Source: an uncultured bacterium
GTDB lineage: Bacteria > Actinomycetota > Coriobacteriia > Coriobacteriales > Coriobacteriaceae
DNA: 64,000 bases
Assembly: GCA_905215525.1 (NCBI GenBank)
Contig: CAJMQJ010000001.1
Location: forward strand, 248,001 to 312,000
Reading direction: 5' to 3'
The notes below the pieces were generated by a model. It searched no databases. It worked only from the letters and a program-made list of their open reading frames with translations, and had not been told where the DNA came from. The translations under genes were made by a program, and so were the position numbers. Of the stretch, positions 22,099 through 30,318 are shown one piece after another (within the stretch, counting starts at the first letter, position 1; every line of letters starts with the position of its first letter).

Positions 22099-24066
22099 CT
22101 AGTTGGTCGTACCGGAATCGTCGCCCGTGCTCGTGCCCGAGCCAGAGCCCGAACCCGAGCCAGAAATCGAAACCGTCAGCGTAATCGTGCTGTCGGTAGA
22201 CTGCTTGCCGGTGGGGGAGACGCCCGTAACGGTGGCGTTTTCGTTGCCGCTCACGGGGTTACCGTTCTGATCGCAGAATGCGATGTTGTAGAACCCGGCG
22301 TTGTTGAGCGCGGTAACGGCGGCGGAGATGCTCTTGCCGTACAGGTTGCCCGGAACGCTGGCTTTGCCGGACTTCTTGGCAATGACGACGGTAATCGTGG
22401 CGCCAGGCTTCTGCTTGCCGCTGGGGTTCCAGCTAATCACGGTGCCCTCGGTAACCGAATCGTTCTCCTGGTAGCTCACGTCGACGCCAAAGCCTGCCAT
22501 ATCGAGGGCGTTGCGCGCCTGGGCCTCGGTCATGTCGGTCAGATCGGGGACGGAGGTGGTGTCAGGACCGCTGGAGACCTTGTACGAGATGGTCGTGCCC
22601 TTCTCGACTTCCTTACCGGGTTCGGTGCCCTGCTCAAAGACCTGGCCCTCATCGGCCTCGTTGGCCTCCTCGGAGGCGTTGCCCTTCAGGCCAACGCTTG
22701 CCAGCGCGGCTTCTGCCTGGTCCTTGGTCAGGCCGACAAGCCGGGGAACCTCAACCTTCTCGGAGGGCTTGGGGCCCTTGGAGATTACCAGGTTCACCTT
22801 GGTGCCCTTGGCCTTCTTGGTTTTGCCGTTGGGCGTCTGCTCGGCGACCTTGCCCTCGTCGATATCGTCGTTGTAGCTTTGGTCGATGGTGCCGACCTCG
22901 AGGCCGGCTTCCTTGATCTGCTCGACGGCAGTCTGCTGGTCCTTGCCCAGCACATCGGGCACGGTGACCTGCTCGCCGCCAAAGAGTCCTGTGGCAAAGG
23001 CCACCACGATACCGATGACGGCAACGGCTGCCACCACGGCGGCGATGATCTTGTTCTTGTTGGATTTGGGCTTTTCGACCTCGTAGGAGCCGGTGGAGCC
23101 CGAAACCGAGCTACGAGCGGTATTCTGGCCGCTCACGCCCGAGACGGGACGTACCATGGCGCGCGTCTGATCGGAAAGCTCGCGAGTCTTGGTGGCGCCC
23201 AGCTCACCGGGTGCACCGATGATGCGCGTGGGCTCCGAGATGTTGACGGCACGGCCCGACAGGTAGCTGTTGAGCACCTGACGCAGCTCGTCGGCGGTCT
23301 GGAAGCGGTTTGCCGGGTCCTTCTCCATGCACTTGAGGATGATGCGCTCAAGGTCGGCGTCGACACCGGAGTTGATCTGGCTCGGCGGAATAGGCAGCTC
23401 GTTGACCTGCTTGAGTGCGACCGAGATAGCGTCATCACCGTCAAAGGGCACGCGGCCGGTGGCGCACTCGTACATCACGACGCCCAGCGAGTAGATATCC
23501 GAGGTGGGGCCGAGGTCCTGACCACGGGTCTGCTCGGGACTGACGTAGTGGGCGGTTCCCAGCACGTTGTTGTCTTGCGTGAGGTGGCTGTTCTTGGCGC
23601 GCGCGATGCCAAAGTCCATCACCTTGATGTTGCCGTCGGGCAGCACCATGATGTTCTGCGGCTTGATGTCGCGGTGGATGATCTCGTGCTTGTGGGCGAC
23701 CGAAAGCGCGGAGCTGATCTGCGAGCCGATCTGGGCGACCTTCTTGGGGTCGAGGGCGCCGTGGCTCTTGATGCCGCTCTTAAGGTCGGTGCCGCGCAGG
23801 TACTCCATGACGATGTAATATGTGTCGCCGTCCTTGCCCCAATCGTAGACGCCCACGATATAGGGGGAGGAGAGACCGGCTGCTGCCTGGGCCTCCTGCT
23901 TAAAGCGTGCGGCGAAGGTTGCGTCGCCAGCATACTGCGGCAGCATGATCTTGACGGCAACCGTGCGGTCGAGGACCTGGTCCTGTGCACGGTAGACGGT
24001 CGCCATGCCGCCTGTCCCCACCTTATCCTTGAGGAGGTATCTTCCCCCGAGGACCCTCTGTTCCAT
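22099..24066 (-). CDS. pknB: PknB-type Ser/Thr kinase with four PASTA domains
   Basis: The 655-residue protein has a Hanks-type kinase domain at about 10-270: VGTGGMATVY glycine loop, Lys39 in VAVKI, HRD at 131-133, DFG at 151-153. A juxtamembrane region and one membrane helix (IIAAVVAAVAVIGIVVAFATG) follow. Four PASTA repeats come next, starting VTVPDVLG, VEVPRLVG, TSVPDLTD and ASVPGNLYG, and the end is a Gly-Ser-rich tail. PASTA domains sense muropeptides or lipid II, so the kinase couples wall status to growth. ATG 24066 follows AGGAG. It is the last gene of the operon, 132 bp after the RodA-PBP fusion. Confidence 0.95.
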   Translation of the reverse strand: MEQRVLGGRYLLKDKVGTGGMATVYRAQDQVLDRTVAVKIMLPQYAGDATFAARFKQEAQAAAGLSSPYIVGVYDWGKDGDTYYIVMEYLRGTDLKSGIKSHGALDPKKVAQIGSQISSALSVAHKHEIIHRDIKPQNIMVLPDGNIKVMDFGIARAKNSHLTQDNNVLGTAHYVSPEQTRGQDLGPTSDIYSLGVVMYECATGRVPFDGDDAISVALKQVNELPIPPSQINSGVDADLERIILKCMEKDPANRFQTADELRQVLNSYLSGRAVNISEPTRIIGAPGELGATKTRELSDQTRAMVRPVSGVSGQNTARSSVSGSTGSYEVEKPKSNKNKIIAAVVAAVAVIGIVVAFATGLFGGEQVTVPDVLGKDQQTAVEQIKEAGLEVGTIDQSYNDDIDEGKVAEQTPNGKTKKAKGTKVNLVISKGPKPSEKVEVPRLVGLTKDQAEAALASVGLKGNASEEANEADEGQVFEQGTEPGKEVEKGTTISYKVSSGPDTTSVPDLTDMTEAQARNALDMAGFGVDVSYQENDSVTEGTVISWNPSGKQKPGATITVVIAKKSGKASVPGNLYGKSISAAVTALNNAGFYNIAFCDQNGNPVSGNENATVTGVSPTGKQSTDSTITLTVSISGSGSGSGSGTSTGDDSGTTN

Positions 24067-24198
24067 TCCTGCTCCTAACATAACTATTCGCTCAACGATG
24101 TGTGTAGTACCTACGATGTGGCCGCTGGGGCCGTGTGGCGCGTTGCCGCTAACTCTTCGGCCGCGGCGCGCCTCGGGTGTCCGATTCAATCATGGGCA

Positions 24199-27069
24199 TC
24201 ACGCTCCCTGTGCGGCGAGCGCCGCGGTCAGGACGATGCCGGCAATCTTGGCCGCCTTGACGTCGTGTTTGTCGTAATCCTCCAAGGCCACCGAGATGGC
24301 GACCGTGGGTGAATCGTAAGGTGCAAAGCCAACGAACGTCGAGTTGACGTTGGTGCCGCCGGTCTCGGGCGAGCCGGTCTTGCCGGCGACCTTGACGCCG
24401 GGGACCTGGGCATCGGTGCCGGTACCGGACTGGACGACGGCGAGCATGGCCTGCTTGACCTGGTCGGCCGTGGCGGAGCTGACGGCCTGACCCAGCGAGC
24501 GGGACTGCGTGGTCTTGACCACAGTTCCGTCCGGGGCGAGTACCTGGGCTACAAAGTACGGGTCCATGACCACGCCACTGTTAGCGATGGCGGCGGCAAT
24601 CACGGCGCTTTGCATGACGGTGGTCTGCGGGCCGGGCGTGTGGTCCATGCCGACAGGCTGGCCGGCGCCGGCCCAAGCGGTCTCCCACTCGGTCATGAGC
24701 GACGGGTCTGCCATGATGGAGGCCGCGGAGGTCAGGTCCTGGCCGAGCTTTTGGCCGTAGCCAAAGGCGTTGGCAAACTGCACGAGCGTGTTTGCGCCAA
24801 CTTCGTTTGCCACCTGGCCAAAGACGACGTTGGAGGACACGGCAAAGGCCTGCTGCAGGCTGATGGTGCCGTAGCTCTCGTTGGCATAGTTGGTGACCGG
24901 TGCGTTGCCGATGTCCATGGAGCCGGGCGCCTGGTAGGTGCTGGTAAGGCTGGCGGTGCCGGTCTCGAGTGCCGCGGAAAGCGTAACGACCTTAAACGTG
25001 GAGCCCGGCGTGTACAGCGCGTCCATGGCGCGATTGTACATAGAGCCGTCCTCGCCGCCGCCAGCCTGCAGTAGGGCGTCGATGTTGGTGTTGTCGTAGG
25101 TGGGCGAGCTGGCACATGCGAGCACCGCGCCGGTACGCGGGTCGATGACCACTACAGCGCCCTTAAAGCCCTTGAGTGCCTGCTCGGCCGCCGTCTGGAT
25201 GCGCGAGTCGATGGTGAGCTTGGCGGTGTTGCCCGGCTGGGTCTGGCCCGCGAGCGACGCGATGGCGTTGTTCCAGCTGGAGTAGTCCTTAGAACCGGTG
25301 AGCGTGTCGTTCATGACGCTCTCGATGGCGGTGGTGCCATACTGCTGGCTCACGTAGCCAACCACGTGCGCTGCCAGGTTACCGTTGGGGTAGGAGCGTA
25401 CGTAGGTGCCGTCCTCCTGCTGCAGCGACTCGGCCAGCGTCACGCCGTCGGACGTGATGATGGAACCGCGCTGGATGTACTTGGAGCGGGCGATGGTGTG
25501 GTTGTTGGTCGGCATGTCCTGATAGTCCTTGGCCTTGATGACCTGGACATAGGTGAGGTTGCCGATAAGGATGGCGAATAGCGCCGTAAAGGCGAGCACC
25601 GCACGGGTTAGACGGTTGGCGAGCGCAACGCGGCCGAGCACACCGGATTCAGGCGTGTCGAGCAGGCGACGGCGCATGCGCGAGCCGACGGAATGGCTGC
25701 CGCTGCCGTAGGAAGACGAGGTGGCAAAGCGCGTGCCCGTCGGGGCGGCGGCAGATGCGACCTGATCATCGGTGATGGCGGCCATAGTGCCGGTGCCGGT
25801 AAGCTCGGCCTCGCGTCCGGTCGCTTCGTCACCGGCGCGCAGCAGGAGCGCGACGATGATAAAGCTCGCCAGCAGCGAGGAGCCGCCCTGGCTCATAAAG
25901 GGCAGGGTGACGCCGGTCAGCGGGATCAGGCGGGTTACGCCGCCAACGATCAAGAAGGCCTGGAAGCTGATGGCGGCCGTAAGGCCCGTGGCACTAAAGG
26001 CTGCGAGGTCGGATTTAGCGCGGGCGGCCGTGGTGAGGCCACGCACGGCAAAGAGCATAAACAGGATGAGCACGGCGCCGCCGCCCAAAAGGCCCATCTC
26101 CTCGCCGATAGCCGAGAAGATAAAGTCGGACTCGACGACGGGGATGTTGTTGGCCATGCCGTTGCCGATGCCAACACCGACCAGGCCGCCATCGGCAAGC
26201 GAGAAGAGCGACTGGACGATCTGGTAGCCCTGGCCCTGGGCGTCCTTAAACGGATCGACCCAAACCTGGAAACGCACCTGAACGTGAGACAGGAACTTGT
26301 AGGCGCCCACAGCTCCAACGGCTAAGAGCGCAAGGCCGATAACGACATACGAAAAGCGCCCCGTGGCAACGTAGAGCATCAGCAAGAAGATGGTGTAGAA
26401 CAGCACGGCCGAACCCAGGTCGCGTTCGAAGACGACGACGAGCAGGCACACACCCCACACGGCAAACAGCGGCAGCAGCAGTCGCAGGCGAGGGATCTTA
26501 AAGCCCAGGATCTTGCGGTTGGAGATGGAGAGCAGCTCGCGGTTCTCGGCCAGGTACCCTGCCAGGAACAGCACGATAAAGACTTTGGCGAACTCGCCGG
26601 GCTGGATGGTAAAGCCTGCGATGCGAATCCACAGCTTGGAGCCCGAGATCGTGGTGCCGATAAAGATAGGCAGCATCAGCAGGATGATGCCGATGATGCC
26701 AAAGGTGTACTTGTAGCGCATGACCACGTCGAGGTTCTTAACCAACGCGAGCGTTCCCACCATCAGGGCCACCGAGACAAACAGGATGATGAGCTGTGAG
26801 ATGGCGAGAGCGGGGGCGAGACGCGTCACAAACGTGATGCCGATGCCCGAAAGTATAAATACGATGGGTAGGATAGCGGGGTCGGCACCGGGCGCCAAGA
26901 TGCGCACGGCAATGTGGGCCGCGGCAAAGGCGGCAAAGAGGCCGATCGGTACGGCGAGCGTCTCAAAGGAGATGGCAGCGCCCGCGGTGAGGACGTACAT
27001 CGCATACAGCAGGATGACGGGGAACGCCGAGGCGATGAGCAAGAGCAGCTCGGTGTTGCGGCGACTCAT
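24199..27069 (-). CDS. RodA/FtsW (SEDS) glycosyltransferase fused to a class B PBP
   Basis: One uninterrupted frame of 956 residues holds two enzymes that are normally separate. Residues 1-~400 are a SEDS polymerase (QVWVDPFKDAQGQGYQI, ESDFIFSAIGEEMG, LPFMSQGGSSLL). After a ~85-residue linker comes a membrane anchor, then a transpeptidase with STFK at about 690-693 (Ser690 nucleophile), SSN at 745-747 and KTG at 897-899. Together they would polymerise and cross-link peptidoglycan. In mycobacteria rodA and pbpA are adjacent genes at this operon position; here they are one gene. ATG 27069, with GGGAG upstream, is preferred over a GTG three codons earlier. Confidence 0.93.
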   Translation of the reverse strand: MSRRNTELLLLIASAFPVILLYAMYVLTAGAAISFETLAVPIGLFAAFAAAHIAVRILAPGADPAILPIVFILSGIGITFVTRLAPALAISQLIILFVSVALMVGTLALVKNLDVVMRYKYTFGIIGIILLMLPIFIGTTISGSKLWIRIAGFTIQPGEFAKVFIVLFLAGYLAENRELLSISNRKILGFKIPRLRLLLPLFAVWGVCLLVVVFERDLGSAVLFYTIFLLMLYVATGRFSYVVIGLALLAVGAVGAYKFLSHVQVRFQVWVDPFKDAQGQGYQIVQSLFSLADGGLVGVGIGNGMANNIPVVESDFIFSAIGEEMGLLGGGAVLILFMLFAVRGLTTAARAKSDLAAFSATGLTAAISFQAFLIVGGVTRLIPLTGVTLPFMSQGGSSLLASFIIVALLLRAGDEATGREAELTGTGTMAAITDDQVASAAAPTGTRFATSSSYGSGSHSVGSRMRRRLLDTPESGVLGRVALANRLTRAVLAFTALFAILIGNLTYVQVIKAKDYQDMPTNNHTIARSKYIQRGSIITSDGVTLAESLQQEDGTYVRSYPNGNLAAHVVGYVSQQYGTTAIESVMNDTLTGSKDYSSWNNAIASLAGQTQPGNTAKLTIDSRIQTAAEQALKGFKGAVVVIDPRTGAVLACASSPTYDNTNIDALLQAGGGEDGSMYNRAMDALYTPGSTFKVVTLSAALETGTASLTSTYQAPGSMDIGNAPVTNYANESYGTISLQQAFAVSSNVVFGQVANEVGANTLVQFANAFGYGQKLGQDLTSAASIMADPSLMTEWETAWAGAGQPVGMDHTPGPQTTVMQSAVIAAAIANSGVVMDPYFVAQVLAPDGTVVKTTQSRSLGQAVSSATADQVKQAMLAVVQSGTGTDAQVPGVKVAGKTGSPETGGTNVNSTFVGFAPYDSPTVAISVALEDYDKHDVKAAKIAGIVLTAALAAQGA

Positions 27070-27085
27070 AAGCGGCACTCCCTTT

Positions 27086-28885
27086 CTAATTCTTATCGGA
27101 GGCTTCGGCCTCGGCGGACTGTTCGGCGGTTTTCTCGGAATCCGATTCGGAGGTGGATCCCTGATTGGTGTTGTCGCGAATCGTTTGCGCGTCGATCACC
27201 TGGCGGGTCTGCTCCTCGTCGATCTGGTGGCGGTACTTGGATATCGTGTCCTGCGCATCGTCGACACTTGTTTGCGGAATACCCGCCTTGAGGCGGTTTT
27301 GCGTGTCTTCGGGCAGGTCGGACAGCTTGATACTGGTTTCGCTTTCGAGCCAGTGAAGCTTGAGTCCGAGCGGCTTGCCGGGAAGGCCGCGCCAGACGGC
27401 GACATTGCCCTGGTAGGTACCCAGGTAGTACGAGCCGGTGACACCCGTGTAGGCCCAGATGGCAGCCGCCAGCACCAAGACGAGACCTAAGACGACGCCG
27501 ATGGTGACGTTGCGGCGACGCACGCGTTGCGCCTCGCGCATAACGCCATCGTCAACCAGGTCAACGACTACTACGGTCACGTTGTCGTGGCCGCCGGCGG
27601 CAAGCGCCGCGTCCACTAGGTTGTCGACGCAGATTTGCGCGGTTGAGGACTGCGTGGCGATGTTCTCTATATCGCTATCGGGAATCATGCTCGAAAGGCC
27701 GTCGGAGCACAGGATCAGGCGGTCGCCTTCCTCGATATGCAGAGTGAAGTGGTCGGCATACATGGCGGGGTCCGAGCCCAGCGCACGGGTGATGACCGAA
27801 CGGTTGGGGTGGACGCGAGCCTCGTCTGCCGTAATCTCGCCGGCGTCCACGAGTTCTTCCACATAGGAGTGGTCGCGGGTCACGCGGATGAGCGTGCCCT
27901 CGTGGAGCAGGTAGGCGCGCGAGTCGCCCACGTGGGCGATGGCGAGCGTATCGTTTTCGATATAGGCGCAAGTGGCTGTGCAGCCCATGCCGGGCTTGCC
28001 CAGGCCATTCAAGGCGGCCTCGATTACGGCGGCGTTAGCGGCCTCGACGGCTGCCGCCAGGCGTGCGGCGTCGGCGGACTGCGGGGCCGTCTTGGCAATA
28101 GTCTCAACGGCGATGGAAGAGGCTACCTCGCCGGCAGCGTGACCACCCATGCCGTCGCATACGCAAAAGAGCGGCGACTGCACCAGGTAGGAATCCTCAT
28201 TGTGCGGGCGTACGCAGCCAACGTCGGAGCGGGCGCCCCACATGAGTTGCGTGGTGGTGCCGGCATCATAGGTCGAGTCGGTCTCGATGCGCTCCTCGGT
28301 CAGGGGCTCAAAGCTCATGGTCGACCCGGGGTCTTTGAGCTTGGCCTCAACGGCGGCAACGTCGATCTCGGCTGTGTCACCGGGAGAGACGGTGTCGGTC
28401 TCGGCGTTTGATTCGGAATCGCCGGTGTCCGGGGAGCCGGGCTCCTCGGACACGCGGGCGGTCGACTCGTCGTCTTGTGGGCTGACGTCTATAGGATCGG
28501 GCGCCGGCGTAGACGCGGGCGCAACCTCGGATGCCGGGGCTATGGGAAACGCCGGCGCGGCGGGCTCGGGTGCCGCAAACACCGCAGCGCTCTCGTTGAT
28601 TGCCGCGGCGACGGGCTCTGCAAAGTGAGCCGGCGCCGGGGTTGCTTCGGGCGCTGTGGGCTGTTCTGCAGCATGTGCGCCGATGGGCGCCGCTACGGCA
28701 TCCTCTTCGTCCTCGTTATCGGCGAGATCCGAAATATCATGCGTTACATGCGAAAGAGGCAGGGAGAACACGGTGTCCTCGGGCTCCACGGGTGCGGAGC
28801 CCGCCGGAGCGGCGTGGGCCGGCGCAGCTGTGGCGGCGGCCGGTGCCTCGGTCATAGTTGCGGACTTGTTCTCCTCGTCGATCAT
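27086..28885 (-). CDS. pstP: PP2C-family Ser/Thr phosphatase with long disordered N-terminus
   Basis: The catalytic PP2C domain runs from about residue 216 (WGARSDVGCVRPHNEDSYLV) with metal-binding motifs CDGMGGHAAGE, HVGDSRAYL, CSDGLSS and GGHDNVTVVVV. One membrane helix at about 457-480 and a ~120-residue outer tail follow. PstP reverses phosphorylation by PknB-type kinases. The ~215 residues before the domain are Ala/Pro/Glu-rich and probably disordered; mycobacterial PstP starts almost directly with the catalytic domain. The start overlaps fhaB by 4 bp (ATGA), and the stop is 16 bp before the RodA-PBP gene. Confidence 0.93.
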   Translation of the reverse strand: MIDEENKSATMTEAPAAATAAPAHAAPAGSAPVEPEDTVFSLPLSHVTHDISDLADNEDEEDAVAAPIGAHAAEQPTAPEATPAPAHFAEPVAAAINESAAVFAAPEPAAPAFPIAPASEVAPASTPAPDPIDVSPQDDESTARVSEEPGSPDTGDSESNAETDTVSPGDTAEIDVAAVEAKLKDPGSTMSFEPLTEERIETDSTYDAGTTTQLMWGARSDVGCVRPHNEDSYLVQSPLFCVCDGMGGHAAGEVASSIAVETIAKTAPQSADAARLAAAVEAANAAVIEAALNGLGKPGMGCTATCAYIENDTLAIAHVGDSRAYLLHEGTLIRVTRDHSYVEELVDAGEITADEARVHPNRSVITRALGSDPAMYADHFTLHIEEGDRLILCSDGLSSMIPDSDIENIATQSSTAQICVDNLVDAALAAGGHDNVTVVVVDLVDDGVMREAQRVRRRNVTIGVVLGLVLVLAAAIWAYTGVTGSYYLGTYQGNVAVWRGLPGKPLGLKLHWLESETSIKLSDLPEDTQNRLKAGIPQTSVDDAQDTISKYRHQIDEEQTRQVIDAQTIRDNTNQGSTSESDSEKTAEQSAEAEASDKN

Positions 28886-29298
28886 CGACGGTTCACCTTC
28901 ATGACCACGTCGCCAATCTGGACTTCGTCGCCCTCACGCAGCGTCGCGGGCTCCACGAGCTGGCGGCCGTTGACGAGCGTGCCGTTAAGCGAGTTGAGGT
29001 CCTCGATGATGAGCGCCGGGCCCTGCAGCGAAAAGCGCGCATGCGAGGCCGAGACGAACGGTTCGTTGATGCAGATGTCCGAAGATGGCGAGCGACCGAC
29101 GATGACGGGGCCGAGCATGTCTACGTGGATGCCGCGGATACCGCGCGGACCCTTGTCCACATCAATCGTCCAGATAGCCGAGTCGCGGCGCTGCCCGCGC
29201 ACGAGTCCCACGCCGGTCTTCATGACGGCGAACAGGAAGATATAGAGCAGGGCGACCAGGACGATGCGGCCTGCAAAAAGGACGATATCGATGTTCAT
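28882..29298 (-). CDS. fhaB: FHA-domain protein FhaB/FipA-like
   Basis: The 138-residue protein has an N-terminal membrane segment (IVLFAGRIVLVALLYIFLFAV) and a C-terminal FHA domain with GRSPSSDICI, the SASHARF motif and NSLNGTLVNG. FHA domains bind phosphothreonine. FhaB homologues in actinobacteria link kinase signalling to division and the wall machinery. It overlaps pstP by 4 bp and starts 6 bp after fhaA, so translation is coupled. Confidence 0.92.
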   Translation of the reverse strand: MNIDIVLFAGRIVLVALLYIFLFAVMKTGVGLVRGQRRDSAIWTIDVDKGPRGIRGIHVDMLGPVIVGRSPSSDICINEPFVSASHARFSLQGPALIIEDLNSLNGTLVNGRQLVEPATLREGDEVQIGDVVMKVNRR

Positions 29299-29304
29299 AA
29301 GCGA

Positions 29305-30318
29305 CTATCCCCTAAATTCAAAGGTGCTCAGGCCAAACGTCAGCAAATCGCCGTTGCGCAGCGGGCAGCGCGTAATGCGGCGGTTGTTGACGAGCGTGCC
29401 GTTGGTGGAATTGAGGTCCTCGATCGACCAATCCGAGCCCGTAAAGGTGAGCTGGGCGTGGCGGCGTGACACGTTGGGGTCGCGCAGGGCAATGTCGGAA
29501 ACTGAGCGCTCGCGACCGATGGTCACCTGTGCGGAGGTGATGCTATGGCTCTCGCCGCTCACGACGTCGACGAGCTGGGCGAGCGGGCGCTGCGGGGCGC
29601 GAGTGCTCGCCATGTTGGAGGCGATGCCGGCTGCGGCGCCTAGGCCCACGGCGGCACCGGTCGCGGCGGCTCCGCCCATGCCGGCAAGCGCGTCGCGCGA
29701 GACGGTCTGCGGCACCGGGATGGGTGCTGCGGCGGGGTCGGGGACGCTAGGCGCGAAGGGGTCTGCCACGGCAAGTGGGTCGGGAGCGGCGGCGCGAGGC
29801 GTCGGCTGCTGCTGGGGCATGGCGGCGGGGCGCTGCTGCTGCGGGGCAGCAAACTGCTGCTGGCCGGCGCGCGGGGCGCTGGCGGCACGGCTTGCCGCGG
29901 AGTTATTTTGGCCCAGACCGTTTTGATAGGCGCGCTCTTCTTCGTACAGGCGGCCGAGCGTGGGGGCATCGACGTTCTCGGCAAAGACCGAGAACTTGCC
30001 GGCGCGCAGCTGCGGATCGATCATAAAGCGCACGAGGGGCTCGCCGACAAAGACATAGCGGCGCTTTTCGGCCTGCGCCTTCACGAACTCGCGGACCTCG
30101 CGCGAAAGCTCGGGGTAGAACGGGGCGAGCATGGGATCGTCGTCGGCGGCGATCAGGATGGTATAGAGTGCCGGCGCCGTGTTGACGCCGTTGATCACCA
30201 GAGTCTGATCCTCCATGTCGCGAGCGGCCTGCTTGGCAAGCTTCTTAAAGGAGAACGGGGCACGGGTGGCACCGAAGATGCCGGCCACGTGGTCCTCGAA
30301 GATGTTCAGGAAGTTCAC
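29305..30318 (-). CDS. fhaA: FhaA: DUF3662 plus FHA domain
   Basis: The 337-residue protein starts with the DUF3662 domain (about 1-115, MNFLNIFEDHVAGIFG). A Gln/Pro/Ala-rich linker (QQQFAAPQQQRPAAMPQQQ) follows, then a C-terminal FHA domain (VTIGRERSVSDIAL, NVSRRHAQL, NSTNGTLVNN). In mycobacteria FhaA binds the phosphorylated pseudokinase domain of MviN and restrains lipid II flipping. Its stop is 6 bp before fhaB, and its start overlaps the kinase gene by 4 bp. Confidence 0.93.
   Translation of the reverse strand: MNFLNIFEDHVAGIFGATRAPFSFKKLAKQAARDMEDQTLVINGVNTAPALYTILIAADDDPMLAPFYPELSREVREFVKAQAEKRRYVFVGEPLVRFMIDPQLRAGKFSVFAENVDAPTLGRLYEEERAYQNGLGQNNSAASRAASAPRAGQQQFAAPQQQRPAAMPQQQPTPRAAAPDPLAVADPFAPSVPDPAAAPIPVPQTVSRDALAGMGGAAATGAAVGLGAAAGIASNMASTRAPQRPLAQLVDVVSGESHSITSAQVTIGRERSVSDIALRDPNVSRRHAQLTFTGSDWSIEDLNSTNGTLVNNRRITRCPLRNGDLLTFGLSTFEFRG

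Noticed and set aside
22087..24078. Open frame of about 660 codons opposite pknB
   Set aside because: It covers the kinase gene exactly and shows only Val/Leu/Gly-rich composition.
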